Below are positions 17,485-26,396 of a stretch of DNA of 48,586 nt, in pieces. Numbering within the stretch: position 1 is the stretch's first letter; each line of letters starts with the position of its first letter. The stretch covers positions 1 through 48,586 of the forward strand of contig JAFXVY010000085.1 of NCBI GenBank assembly GCA_017534595.1, written 5' to 3'. Origin of the DNA: Ruminococcus sp. (GTDB lineage: Bacteria > Bacillota > Clostridia > Oscillospirales > Ruminococcaceae). A model generated the notes under the pieces. It made no database searches, was not told the DNA's origin, and was given only the letters and a program-made list of their open reading frames with translations. Both the position numbers and the translations under genes were made by a program.

Positions 17485-20031
17485 TTGTTTGCGGAAAATT
17501 CAACGGTTATAAGAACTGATGTCAACAACATAATGCAGGAGAGCTTTTTGCAGTATTCGATGGCTGTAATAGTTTCCCGTGCGCTGCCGGATGTAAGGGA
17601 CGGCCTCAAACCCGTTCACAGGCGTATTCTCTATACCATGTTTGAGAACGGCCTTGCTCCCGACAAGCCTTACAGAAAGTGCGCCGATACCGTCGGAAAC
17701 GTGCTCGGTAAGTATCACCCCCACGGTGACGCTTCCGTTTACGATGCAATGGTAAGACTTGCCCAGAGCTTCTCGCTGCGCTATCCGATGGTTGACGGTC
17801 ACGGAAACTTCGGCTCCATCGACGGTGACCCTCCGGCCGCCTACCGTTATACCGAGTCGAGGATGTCGAAGATGTCCCTCTATATGCTCTCGGATATAGG
17901 CAAGGAGACTGTTGACTTCCAGCCCAACTACGACGACCGTCTCAAGGAGCCGGCAGTGCTGCCTTCAAGGTTCCCGAACCTGCTCTGCAACGGTTCGGTG
18001 GGCATCGCCGTCGGCATGGCGACGAATATCCCGCCCCATAACCTCAACGAAGTGATCGAGGGCATGAAGCTCATCGTCAAGAACCCCGACTGCACCCTCG
18101 ACGAGCTCATGGAATGCATCAAAGGACCCGATTTTCCCACCGGAGGCATCATTATGGGCAGGTCGGGCATCCGCGCCGCCTACGGCACCGGCAGAGGCAA
18201 GATCACCCTGCGCTCCAAGACCTCTATCGAGGAGATCAACGGGCGCAACTGCATAATCGTTCACGAGATACCCTATATGGTGATCAAGGCAAGGCTGCTC
18301 GAGGCTATCGCTAATCTTGTCAAGGACAAGAGAGTCGAGGGCATCCATGACCTCAGAGACGAGTCGGACAGAGACGGTATGCGTATCGTTATCGAGCTCA
18401 AGAAGGACGCTATACCCGACGTCGTGCTCAACAAGCTGTTCTCATATACTCAGCTTCAGGATACCGTCGGCGTCATCATGCTGGCGCTTGTAAACGGCGT
18501 GCCGAAGATACTCACCCTCAAGGAGTGTCTCGAACAGTATATCGACTTCCAGGTAGAGGTCATCGAGAGAAGAACGAGATTCGATCTCCGCAAGGCCAGG
18601 GAGAGAGACCATATTCTCAGAGGTCTGAAAATAGCTCTTGACAATATCGACGAGGTCATCTCGATCATGAAGACTTCGAAGAACATCCCCGAGGGCAAGG
18701 AAAGACTTATGGCCCGCTTCGGCCTCTCGGAGATCCAGGCAGACCATATCGCAAATATGATCCTCGGCCGTCTGACCGGTCTCGAGACCCAGAAGATACT
18801 CGACGAGCTGGCTGAGATCGAGGCCAAGATCGCCGACTACGAGGATATCCTCGCAAATCATCAGAGAGTGCTCGACATCATCATCAGCGAGGTCGAGGAG
18901 ATACAGAAGAAGTTCGGCGACGAGCGCCGCACCATGATCGAGAATGTCAGCGGCGAGGTCGATATTGAAGACCTCATCCCCGTTGAGGAGAGCGTCGTAA
19001 CCTACACCAACGCGGGTTATATCAAGAGGACCCCCGTGGCGGCCTATAAGGCTCAGAACCGCGGCGGACGCGGAGTTTCCGGCGTTAAGCAGCGTGAGGA
19101 CGATTTCGTCGAGGAAATGAATATCTGCTCGACCCACGACCATATACTGTTCATCTCCAATCTCGGAATTATGTACAGGCTCAAATGCTACGAGCTGCCC
19201 GAGGGCGCAAAGACCGCCCGCGGAAGCAATATCATCAATCTGCTGCCTCTCAAGGAAAACGAGAAGATAGCCCAGATGATAAAGACCGAGGATTTCAGCG
19301 GCGAGAAGTTCATCATAATGGTAACGAAGAACGGCAAGATCAAGCGTACTCCGCTCTCGGCATACAGGAACGTCAGAAAGAACGGCCTTATCGCCATCGG
19401 CCTTGACGAGGGCGACGAGATCGCGGGCGTAAGGATGACCGGCGGCGACGATCAGCTGATAATCGCTACCCATAAGGGTATGGCTATCCGCGTCGAGGAG
19501 CAGGATATCAGAGCTATGTCCCGTTCGGCTCACGGCGTAAAGGCTATCAGGCTCCGTGAGGGAGACTATGTCGTTTCAATGGCAAGAGTAAGAGAGGGCG
19601 CAGCCGTGCTGACCGTTTCCGAGAAGGGTCTCGGCAGAAGAGTTTCCCTCGATGACTACGCAGTTCAGAGGCGCGGAGGCATCGGAAGGGTCAACTATAA
19701 GGTCAGCGAGGAAAAGGGCTATGTCTGCGGCATAAAGGTAGTTGACGAGGAGAACGATATCATCATGATATCCTCCGACGGAATAATCATCAGGCTCAGG
19801 GCGGCGGATGTCCGCATAATGAGCAGATATGCCACCGGCGTAAGGCTCATGAAGCTGACCGGCGACAGCAGAGTGGTCGCGTTCACCAGAGCCGAGCATG
19901 AGGAGGATGCTGAGATCACCGAGATCGAGCAGCCCTCCGAAGAGGAGCTCGCTGCGGAGGAAGCAGCCGCCAAGGCCGAGGAGGCAGGCGAGGTCATCGA
20001 GCCCGATGAGGAGCCCGACGACGATCAGTAA
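17485..20031 (+). CDS. gyrA: DNA gyrase subunit A
   Basis: An 848-residue GyrA with TTG start after AGAGGATG. The catalytic tyrosine is Tyr122 in [12 protein letters not shown]. The quinolone pocket reads GDASVYD: position 83 is Ala rather than the Ser or Thr of many species, 84 is Ser and Asp87 is kept. The C-terminal beta-pinwheel (about 500-815) has blades of the ILIxTxxG type (for example [15 protein letters not shown]) and the GyrA-box-like QRRGGIG. A long acidic tail (about 820-848, rich in Glu, Ala and Asp) ends the protein. Confidence 0.97.
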   Translation: MFAENSTVIRTDVNNIMQESFLQYSMAVIVSRALPDVRDGLKPVHRRILYTMFENGLAPDKPYRKCADTVGNVLGKYHPHGDASVYDAMVRLAQSFSLRYPMVDGHGNFGSIDGDPPAAYRYTESRMSKMSLYMLSDIGKETVDFQPNYDDRLKEPAVLPSRFPNLLCNGSVGIAVGMATNIPPHNLNEVIEGMKLIVKNPDCTLDELMECIKGPDFPTGGIIMGRSGIRAAYGTGRGKITLRSKTSIEEINGRNCIIVHEIPYMVIKARLLEAIANLVKDKRVEGIHDLRDESDRDGMRIVIELKKDAIPDVVLNKLFSYTQLQDTVGVIMLALVNGVPKILTLKECLEQYIDFQVEVIERRTRFDLRKARERDHILRGLKIALDNIDEVISIMKTSKNIPEGKERLMARFGLSEIQADHIANMILGRLTGLETQKILDELAEIEAKIADYEDILANHQRVLDIIISEVEEIQKKFGDERRTMIENVSGEVDIEDLIPVEESVVTYTNAGYIKRTPVAAYKAQNRGGRGVSGVKQREDDFVEEMNICSTHDHILFISNLGIMYRLKCYELPEGAKTARGSNIINLLPLKENEKIAQMIKTEDFSGEKFIIMVTKNGKIKRTPLSAYRNVRKNGLIAIGLDEGDEIAGVRMTGGDDQLIIATHKGMAIRVEEQDIRAMSRSAHGVKAIRLREGDYVVSMARVREGAAVLTVSEKGLGRRVSLDDYAVQRRGGIGRVNYKVSEEKGYVCGIKVVDEENDIIMISSDGIIIRLRAADVRIMSRYATGVRLMKLTGDSRVVAFTRAEHEEDAEITEIEQPSEEELAAEEAAAKAEEAGEVIEPDEEPDDDQ

Positions 20032-20047
20032 ACAAAGACAGAGGTTT

Positions 20048-20071
20048 CGGCAGGAAGCTGTTTTCCTGCCG
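20048..20071 (+). terminator. Terminator hairpin after gyrA
   Basis: CGGCAGGAA (20048-20056) pairs perfectly with 20063-20071 around a six-base loop. A short T-rich stretch follows (ACTCTTTTGTG). Confidence 0.75.
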
Positions 20072-20118
20072 ACTCTTTTGTGTTTATTGCTCAGCAATAA
20101 GCGAAAGGACGATCATCA

Positions 20119-21093
20119 ATGCTGATGAATACATTTGCTGCACTCTGTGCAGGATTTGCTCTGAATATCATAATCGGCTCGCCGCCGGGGATACTCAACC
20201 CCGAGAACTCGGTGCCGAGCTTTCTGATGAAGATAGAACGCAGGCTCAAGGATCAGTATCAGGAGTCCTCCGAGGCTCACAGGATGGCGGGCGTGGTCAT
20301 ACTCATAGTCGCGATACTGCTTTTCGCCGGGATACCCACGGCGCTGATGCTGCTTATCTATCAAGCCTCGCCGGTGCTCGCGCTGGCGATAGACTGCTAT
20401 CTGAGCTGGGCGTCCTTCTCGATGATGAGAACGAAAAACGAGCTCTCGGCGCTTTCGCGCTGCCTCGCCGACGGCAAGACAGATAAGGCAAGAGTGCATC
20501 TTTCAAAGCTCACCGGTCTGCGGTGCGAGGATATGAACGAGGACGAGCTCATCAAAAGAGGAGTAGAGTGCGCGGCAGACTGCTGCGCCGACAATGTGGG
20601 CGGAGTGCTGTTCTATACCGCGCTGTTCGGCGGAGCGGGAGGCATATTCTACCGCACAGTCTCGCTGCTGAGAAGATCCTATTCCACCCGCAGCAGCGCC
20701 TCCGACGATTTCGGTACCGCCGCCCATAAGCTCTGGACGGTGCTGGATTTCGTGCCGGCGCATATCGCTTCGGTCATGGCTGTGCTCGCATCGAGCATCT
20801 ACGGCCTTGAGACCGAGGACTGCTTTGACGTCTACAAGCGGGACAGGAAAAATCTTCAGGCCGCAGTTTTAGCACCCTGCCGCTGCGTCATCGCGTCGGC
20901 GCTGGGTATCACTCTCACCCGCAAGACCGTCTTCAAGGACGGCAACATACAGTTTCTCACGATCGGAGACGATATAGAGATCTCCACCCCCGAGGACGTC
21001 AGGTATGCGGCGGAGATAATGTTCGCGGCGGGATTCTTTATGCTGCTGCTCTTCGGAGCGCTCAAGCTTACATTCGTGCTGTTGATGATATAG
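20119..21093 (+). CDS. Divergent CobD/CbiB-like membrane protein
   Basis: A 324-residue polytopic protein resembling adenosylcobinamide-phosphate synthase (CbiB/CobD). The family plan is visible: an N-terminal GSPPGILNPEN in place of GDPxxxxHP, membrane helices, then ECAADCCADNVGGVLFYTALFGGAGGIFY where canonical CbiB has the ESVAEN-DG-aPLFY block. Next is DDFGTAAHKLWTVLDFVPAHIASV, matching FG-aaA-LDDv-N-iPaRlt. The VGRDT box reads LTGLRCEDM and the two polar blocks have lost residues, so activity is doubtful. No other cobalamin gene is near. AAAGGA lies upstream. Confidence 0.7.
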   Translation: MLMNTFAALCAGFALNIIIGSPPGILNPENSVPSFLMKIERRLKDQYQESSEAHRMAGVVILIVAILLFAGIPTALMLLIYQASPVLALAIDCYLSWASFSMMRTKNELSALSRCLADGKTDKARVHLSKLTGLRCEDMNEDELIKRGVECAADCCADNVGGVLFYTALFGGAGGIFYRTVSLLRRSYSTRSSASDDFGTAAHKLWTVLDFVPAHIASVMAVLASSIYGLETEDCFDVYKRDRKNLQAAVLAPCRCVIASALGITLTRKTVFKDGNIQFLTIGDDIEISTPEDVRYAAEIMFAAGFFMLLLFGALKLTFVLLMI

Positions 21094-21102
21094 GAGGCAG
21101 CT

Positions 21103-21606
21103 ATGGAGACCAGACATATCACGATCACCGCCGATGATATCCGCAGCGGTAAAACAGACGCCGCCGGCGCCGTTGAACCGCTGACCCTCGGAGTCAGCCT
21201 CGGCAGCTTGGAAGGCTTCATCTCGGATATAGCCGTGTTCACCGCCGAGCAGACGAACGTTTTCGCGCTGCTTGCCTATCTGCGGCTCACCGCTGAGGGC
21301 GGGCACGAAAAATTCTTCTTCGAGCCGGAGGGCATGGTTTGGCTCAGCGCCGTAATGGGTCTGCGGGATATGGGCGAGGATGAGCTCGCCGACAGCCTTC
21401 TCGATATAAGAGACAAGTTCCCCGCGTGTACCGTACCCTACGACCTCGGCAGCCGGATAAATGCCGTCTGCGAGAACGGCATAGAGTTTTCAAAGGAGGA
21501 CGCTCTGCTCGAAAGCTGCCGCGATGAGCTTTCAAAGCACATTGAGGACTATGTCCGCGAGTATGCGGAGCAGTTCGGGTTCGACGGCGATATCGACATA
21601 TTCTGA
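21103..21606 (+). CDS. Hypothetical protein, possibly DUF4375 (DMP19)-like
   Basis: A 167-residue soluble acidic protein starting nine bases after the previous stop with GGAGGC as ribosome site, so it is co-expressed with the CobD-like gene. Residues about 50-110 (NVFALLAYLRLTAEGGHEKFFFE, then LRDMGEDELADSLLDIRDKFP) recall the GGFxqFFxN and repeated-helix pattern of DUF4375/DMP19 proteins. The fit is partial and I would not call a function. A terminator follows immediately. Confidence 0.65.
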   Translation: METRHITITADDIRSGKTDAAGAVEPLTLGVSLGSLEGFISDIAVFTAEQTNVFALLAYLRLTAEGGHEKFFFEPEGMVWLSAVMGLRDMGEDELADSLLDIRDKFPACTVPYDLGSRINAVCENGIEFSKEDALLESCRDELSKHIEDYVREYAEQFGFDGDIDIF

Positions 21607-21617
21607 GATTTGTTTTT

Positions 21618-21655
21618 CTGCACAGCAGGCCGGGATACGGCGCTGTGCAGTTTTT
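21618..21655 (+). terminator. Rho-independent terminator
   Basis: CTGCACAGC (21618-21626) pairs perfectly with GCTGTGCAG (21642-21650) and is followed by TTTTT. It separates the CobD-like operon from the YfhO gene, whose ribosome site begins right after it, so some readthrough is likely. Confidence 0.8.
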
Positions 21656-21674
21656 GAAAGGACAGGTGAGAGGC

Positions 21675-24020
21675 ATGAGGAGCAGGGATAAGAACTATTA
21701 TCTGCGGGCTTTCCTTATCGTCTTCGGAGCCTGTCTTTTGTGCCTTGTGCCGATAATGATAATAAACGGCGGGAGGTTCTTCTATTACGGGGATTTCAAC
21801 AAGCAGCAGATAACCTTCTATACCCGCCTGCACGATATGGTGAGAAACGGCGGGCTCACCGCCTGGGATCCGCTTGCCGACCTCGGCTCGGATACCGTGG
21901 CGGCCTATTCGTTTTATCTGCTCGGCAGCCCCTTTTTCTGGCTGACGATACCGCTGCCTTCGTCGTGGGTCGTTTCGGCGATACCTGTGCTCATAGCTCT
22001 GAAATCCGGGCTTGCCGCCCTCGGCGCCTACGGCTTTGTGAACCGCCTCTGCCGCTCAAAGGACGCATCTCTTATCGCAGCCGTCCTCTACGGGCTCTCG
22101 GCCTATAATTCCGCAAACCTGATATTCAACCATTTCCATGACGCCGTTCTGATGCTGCCATTTATGCTCTGGGCGCTCGAAGCGCTTATAAACGACGGCA
22201 GATACGGCCTCTTCGCGCTGACCGTCGGGCTCGGCGCCGTCATAAGCTATTACTTTTTCTTCGGGCAGGCGATATTCCTGATCCTGTACTTCGTCTGCGC
22301 GCTCATCACCGGGCATTTCAGGCTCACCCCCCGTCGCTTCGCACAGCTTGCCTTCGAGGCGGTCGTCGGAGTGATGCTGGCGGCGGTGATACTGCTGCCC
22401 TCGGCGATGTCGGTGATAAACAATCCGAGAGTCTCCGAGCACCTCAGCGGCAGCGGGCTGTTCCTCTACGAAAGCGGCTCGATCTATCTGTTTATACTGA
22501 AAAATCTGCTGCTGCTGCCGGATATTACCCTTATCAACAACTTCGGCATGACCACAGGCCAGGCCTCCGGCTCCTTTGCTTCGTTCATACCCTTTTTCTC
22601 GCTCTGCGGAGTTATCGCCTATTTCAGATGCCGCAAGGGGAAGGACCATATCAAGCTTTTGCTGGCAGTCAGCGGAGTTATGATGCTCGTTCCCGTGCTC
22701 AATCAGAGCTTTTCCTTCTGGACGCCCATGTTCTACGGGCGGTGGTTCTATATGCCGGTGCTCATAGCCTGCGCCGCCACCGCCGGAGCTGTCGAGGACG
22801 GGGAGCTCAAAAAGGGCTTCGTCCCGACAGCCGTTATCACCGGTCTCGCAGCCGCTGCCTCGCTCACCGTGACGCTGCTCGCAAAAAACGGCGTGCTGTC
22901 GCTCGGGTTCGATAACTATTCCTTCGCCTACGTACAGGCGGTGTTCACCGTTGCCTCGGTCGCAGCGTTCGGTATGCTGCTCTGCCGCCCGCAGACAGAA
23001 AGCGGCAGCCTCGGAAAGCCTCTGCTCACCCGGACAGCCGTCTTCGCCGCCGCAGGCATGATGCTGACGGTGGGCTGCTCCTATGTGTTCCGGGGGACCT
23101 CCGAGAGCGACAGGATGAACAACGTCTTCGACTACAAGGAAAGCGGCGATACCCTCGGCTCGGAGCAGGACGGTTTCTTCCGGGTCTCCACGGAGGGGAA
23201 CCTGAGAAATATGCCGGTGCTGTGGGGGTACCCGACGGTAAGGTACTTCAACTCCACCGTCGAGCCGACGATTATAGAATTCTATAACGCCCTCGGCCTC
23301 GAGCGGACGGTCAGATCCGACTTTGAGCCCACCGAGTACCCGCTTATGGCGCTGCTCTCGGTGAAGTATTACATCGACGAGGCCTATTACGACGATAACG
23401 GCGACCCTCTGCCCGCAGCCGAAAAGATAGCGGGTACGGCGGACAGCTACAAGCTGATGTATCAGAAAAACGAGCTGAACTTCTACGAGAACGAAGAATA
23501 TATCCCCATGGGCATGGCCTTTGACAGGTACACCGACAACAGAGCGCTTGAAGGTCAGCCGACGCTGATGAAAGGCTTTGCGTACCTTGAGGCGCTCGTC
23601 CTCGATGATGAGCAGAAGGCGAGGTACGGGGATATCCTGACCGGGTACGACACCGAGGATATTGCGACGGCAGGGGAGAGGTACAGAGAGATCTGTGCAG
23701 AGCGCAGGGAAAAGGCGTGCTCGGAGTTTGAGATGCAGGGGAGCGAGTTTACGGCGAAGATATCCCTTGACAAGCCGATGCTGGTGTTCTTCTCGGTCCC
23801 TTACTCCGAGGGTTGGAGCGCGGAGGTAAACGGCGAAGAGGCAAGGATAGAGAAAGTTGACAACGGAATGATGGCGGTGCTGTGCGGAGCGGGGGAGAGT
23901 GAGATCCTGTTCAAGTACAGCAACGGGAGCATAACGGTTGGAGCGATCGTTTCGGCGGCGGCGGGATTGCTGCTGGCGGGAGGAATGGCGGCAAGGAGAA
24001 AGCTCCGCAGGAAAGAGTAG
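21675..24020 (+). CDS. YfhO family polytopic membrane protein
   Basis: A 781-residue membrane protein with about 12-13 predicted helices and a large C-terminal extracytoplasmic region (about 490-745), ending in a final helix. The N-terminus has the family pattern GGRFFYYGDFNKQQITFY with the acidic GDF motif typical of GT-C-like YfhO, and the C-terminus has LVFFSVPYSEGWSAEVNGEEA. Bacillus YfhO and relatives are implicated in glycosylation of lipoteichoic acid. The ATG at 21675 follows AAAGGACAGG and GGTGAGAGG; a GTG 30 bases earlier lacks a ribosome site. The lipid or sugar substrate here is unknown. Confidence 0.88.
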   Translation: MRSRDKNYYLRAFLIVFGACLLCLVPIMIINGGRFFYYGDFNKQQITFYTRLHDMVRNGGLTAWDPLADLGSDTVAAYSFYLLGSPFFWLTIPLPSSWVVSAIPVLIALKSGLAALGAYGFVNRLCRSKDASLIAAVLYGLSAYNSANLIFNHFHDAVLMLPFMLWALEALINDGRYGLFALTVGLGAVISYYFFFGQAIFLILYFVCALITGHFRLTPRRFAQLAFEAVVGVMLAAVILLPSAMSVINNPRVSEHLSGSGLFLYESGSIYLFILKNLLLLPDITLINNFGMTTGQASGSFASFIPFFSLCGVIAYFRCRKGKDHIKLLLAVSGVMMLVPVLNQSFSFWTPMFYGRWFYMPVLIACAATAGAVEDGELKKGFVPTAVITGLAAAASLTVTLLAKNGVLSLGFDNYSFAYVQAVFTVASVAAFGMLLCRPQTESGSLGKPLLTRTAVFAAAGMMLTVGCSYVFRGTSESDRMNNVFDYKESGDTLGSEQDGFFRVSTEGNLRNMPVLWGYPTVRYFNSTVEPTIIEFYNALGLERTVRSDFEPTEYPLMALLSVKYYIDEAYYDDNGDPLPAAEKIAGTADSYKLMYQKNELNFYENEEYIPMGMAFDRYTDNRALEGQPTLMKGFAYLEALVLDDEQKARYGDILTGYDTEDIATAGERYREICAERREKACSEFEMQGSEFTAKISLDKPMLVFFSVPYSEGWSAEVNGEEARIEKVDNGMMAVLCGAGESEILFKYSNGSITVGAIVSAAAGLLLAGGMAARRKLRRKE

Positions 24021-24042
24021 ACCAAAACGTGAAGAAAAAGAG

Positions 24043-24074
24043 GGGTCAAGGGGGAAGCTTCCCCCCTGACCCCA
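24043..24074. terminator. Bidirectional terminator between convergent genes
   Basis: GGGGTCA-A-GGGGG (24043-24055) pairs with CCCCC-C-TGACCCC (24062-24074) around AAGCTT, with flanking A-run on the left and TTTTA on the right. It sits between the yfhO-type gene (plus) and the anti-sigma-type gene (minus). The core GGGTCAAGGGGG also occurs in the intergenic repeats as its reverse (CCCCCTTGACCC). Confidence 0.8.
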
Positions 24075-24095
24075 TTTTACTGTTGCGTTCTGGTC

Positions 24096-25133
24096 TTATA
24101 TTTTGTTCAGTTTCTCCCTGTACTTCGCAAACATCTCCGCTGTCTCCGGCGACTTTACCTCCTGCCCGTTCACAGTAAAGGTGTCCGAGCCGTTCGATAC
24201 CTCGCAGACCGTCACAAGCGTCCCGAACCGGACAAAGGATACACCCAGCGTACCTGTCGGGTAGGCGATCTTTTCCGTCCCAACGCCACCCAGCGAAAGA
24301 TACATCTCCGTGCAGATGTCGATAAGGTCGTCACATTCCTGCCTCGGCAGCTCTTTTCTGTCGTCAGCCTCGAACTTGTGCTGCGTGAAGCGCACCGTCC
24401 CGAAGGACTGCCCCGCTCCGCCTATCTCGCACCTCGATCCGCAGATGTCAAGGTACTGCTCCGGGTATCTCCCGAGCTCGCTGACCTCTTCAAAGGAGTA
24501 CTCACTTTTGTCGGAAGAATTGATACAGCAGTATACCTTCGTCCCCGGTTCCGCCGTCCACTCCGCAAAGTCAACACGCAGATCGTCAAAGCAGAAGCAC
24601 GCGCACCCGGTCAGATCGTAGCCGGTGATGAGCTTGAACTCGTTTACCGTCGATTGCTTTTCCGCAGTTCCGGGAGAGCTGAAATTGAGGTACATCTCAC
24701 CCCCGAGGTACTCCCGGTTTTCGTCAGCGGCGTGGTTTTTGAGATAGGTCTCCATGGCATTACAGAGCAGCCCGGCCTTATCATTGCCGTCGAGCTCCGT
24801 AAAATTTTTCAGCACTGTCCCTTTCGGGATGACAACGATCGCGCTGTCGTTCGGATCCGGCTTGATATAGATCGGCTCGGCCTCGAGGCTCTCGGTGCCG
24901 GACTTCGGCTCGACCCTTGCGGTGCGCGAGGCGAGGAAAAGTATCCCCGCGCCGAGTATAAGTGCGGCACAGGCCGCGGCTATGAACACAGGCATCCTGC
25001 TTTTGAGCTGTACCGGCTCGGGGACGCTTTTTCTTTGCGTGATCTCCCCGGAGATGGTCTCCGAGTTCTCCGGCAGACCGTTGAGCAGCTCGTCGAGCGG
25101 TATATCCTGTATGATCTCATCTATATTTCTCAT
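24096..25133 (-). CDS. Putative transmembrane anti-sigma factor
   Basis: A 345-residue single-pass protein. The first 46 residues are cytoplasmic and acidic, a membrane segment lies about 48-68 (IAAACAALILGAGILFLAS), and about 275 residues are outside. The ectodomain is rich in Asp, Glu and Cys (a GCACFCF cluster near 176-182) and matches no family I recognise. Its ATG overlaps the stop of the sigma factor gene (ATGA), the classic sigma/anti-sigma arrangement. There is no visible zinc-finger anti-sigma motif (HxxxCxxC), so the function is inferred from position and topology. Confidence 0.65.
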   Translation of the reverse strand: MRNIDEIIQDIPLDELLNGLPENSETISGEITQRKSVPEPVQLKSRMPVFIAAACAALILGAGILFLASRTARVEPKSGTESLEAEPIYIKPDPNDSAIVVIPKGTVLKNFTELDGNDKAGLLCNAMETYLKNHAADENREYLGGEMYLNFSSPGTAEKQSTVNEFKLITGYDLTGCACFCFDDLRVDFAEWTAEPGTKVYCCINSSDKSEYSFEEVSELGRYPEQYLDICGSRCEIGGAGQSFGTVRFTQHKFEADDRKELPRQECDDLIDICTEMYLSLGGVGTEKIAYPTGTLGVSFVRFGTLVTVCEVSNGSDTFTVNGQEVKSPETAEMFAKYREKLNKI

Positions 25134-25681
25134 AAGAGTATTCCTCCTTTCAGGAGAGCTTCCTTCAGCCTTTTTCTGCCCCGGTAGAGGATGTTCTCGA
25201 CTTTCTTTTCGCTGAGGTGCTCACGTTTTGCTATGTCCTTCACCGGCATATTGAAGTAGTATCTGTCGATGAATACCTGCTTGTCGGGGGAGGGCATCGT
25301 GCTTATGCAGGCGATGACAGTATTTCGGTTGAGCTCCCGGGCTTCCTTGTCCTCATAATTGAGCTCGATGCCGAGGTCGTTCTCGGCCTTGGGGATGACC
25401 TCCTGCCGCTTGATGCGGTTCATGTAGCGGAGCTTGTCGGATATGCAGCTGCGGGCGATCATGCAGATGTAGTTTTTGAGGCTCTTGCGGTCGGTGTCGA
25501 TATCGTGCCTTGCACGCCAGAGCTTGAAGAAGGTGTCGGATCTGATCTCCTCTATGTCGGTATCAGACTCGAAGATGCCGGAGGCGATCCCGGTCACGAG
25601 CCTGCCGTACTTTTTGATTATCTCCTGCAAAGCGGCTTCGTCGCCGGATCTCATTCTTTCTGTCAGCTGGAGGTCTGTCAT
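25130..25681 (-). CDS. ECF-type RNA polymerase sigma factor
   Basis: A 183-residue ECF sigma factor. Region 2 shows SDTFFKLWRARHDIDTD with LKNYICMIARSCISDKLR, and region 4 shows PSPDKQVFIDRYYFNMPVKD followed by a helix-turn-helix EHLSEKKVENILYRGRKRLKE. No region 3 or region 1.1 is present. I prefer the ATG at 25681 (MTDLQLTERMRSGDEAAL), the usual ECF start; an earlier ATG at 25705 adds eight residues. It overlaps the anti-sigma-type gene and reads against the replication fork. Confidence 0.93.
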   Translation of the reverse strand: MTDLQLTERMRSGDEAALQEIIKKYGRLVTGIASGIFESDTDIEEIRSDTFFKLWRARHDIDTDRKSLKNYICMIARSCISDKLRYMNRIKRQEVIPKAENDLGIELNYEDKEARELNRNTVIACISTMPSPDKQVFIDRYYFNMPVKDIAKREHLSEKKVENILYRGRKRLKEALLKGGILL

Positions 25682-25792
25682 CTGCTTCACCGCCCTTTCA
25701 TCCACTTATACGACAAGTATGGATGAAGCACTCACTTTAACTGATAACATTCTGTAAACATTTCGTGAACTTTTGCCGCAAAAGTGAGTGAT

Positions 25793-25868
25793 GCCCCCGA
25801 AACCCCCGATTTTACGGTTCCCGGACAGGATCAGACAGCGCCGTAATTACGCAAACGTTTTCGGGGGC
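25793..25868. other. Long-spaced inverted repeat upstream of the sigma factor operon
   Basis: GCCCCCGAAA (25793-25802) and TTTCGGGGGC (25859-25868) are perfect 10-base arms 56 bases apart. No T-run follows. It could be an operator, or a remnant terminator for incoming transcripts. Confidence 0.45.
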
Positions 25869-25984
25869 GTTCTGACACCTTGTTTTTATATGATATGCAA
25901 AAAAATTAAAGCGGTTATTTGTGAAAAAAGCAACAAATGATGATTAAGATAAAATAATACGCCATAATCGCAATTCTTGGTTAT

Positions 25985-25999
25985 TCGTCATTTTGACGA
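25985..25999. promoter_or_regulatory. Candidate operator TCGTCA-TTT-TGACGA
   Basis: A perfect six-base inverted repeat with a three-base centre. Related motifs recur downstream around the next promoter (TCAAAATGACG at 26208-26218, AAAATGACG at 26304-26312). The rest of 25706-26129 is AT-rich and holds no gene I can identify. Confidence 0.35.
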
Positions 26000-26129
26000 T
26001 TGCTAAGGCTGTAAAGACAAAATTACGAACAGCAAGGCATAGTGCACAAAAGAACGGCAACTGCTTTGCGCAAGGTGCACAAACAACTTGGAACCGCGAA
26101 AAACCTTTTCCTTAAACGATTAACCTGCC

Positions 26130-26158
26130 TTGACAAAATGTTGTTGTATTGGTATAAT
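26130..26158 (+). promoter_or_regulatory. Perfect sigma-A promoter for the 26.4-39.9 kb transport locus
   Basis: TTGACA (26130-26135) and TATAAT (26153-26158) have 17-base spacing, both hexamers perfect. The leader to the first start codon (26397) is about 230 bases. In it lie an ATCAAAA/TTTTGAT inverted pair around 26206-26226 and three ATGACG repeats, two of them followed by an A-run (ATGACGGAAAAAC, ATGACGAAAAACC). These may be regulator sites. Confidence 0.88.
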
Positions 26159-26396
26159 TAAGATTAGACTAATAAGCCCTGATGACGGAAAAACGTGTTA
26201 TTTATCATCAAAATGACGGATTTTTGATATAGCTTTTGGTGATTATATCTACATATTGTTGCTGCCTGAAAAGCGGCCACAATATATTTGGTTTTTCTAT
26301 GTTAAAATGACGAAAAACCCGGCCGGGGGCTTCCGGTGCCGGGAAAATTATGTGTATTTGTGCATTTTTATCAATGCTGAAAGGCCGAATCATTCT

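Noticed and set aside
26256-26396. Earlier start for the first ABC ATPase
   Set aside because: The 47 extra residues are not ATPase-like and this DNA holds leader motifs; the ATG at 26397 fits the family N-terminus.
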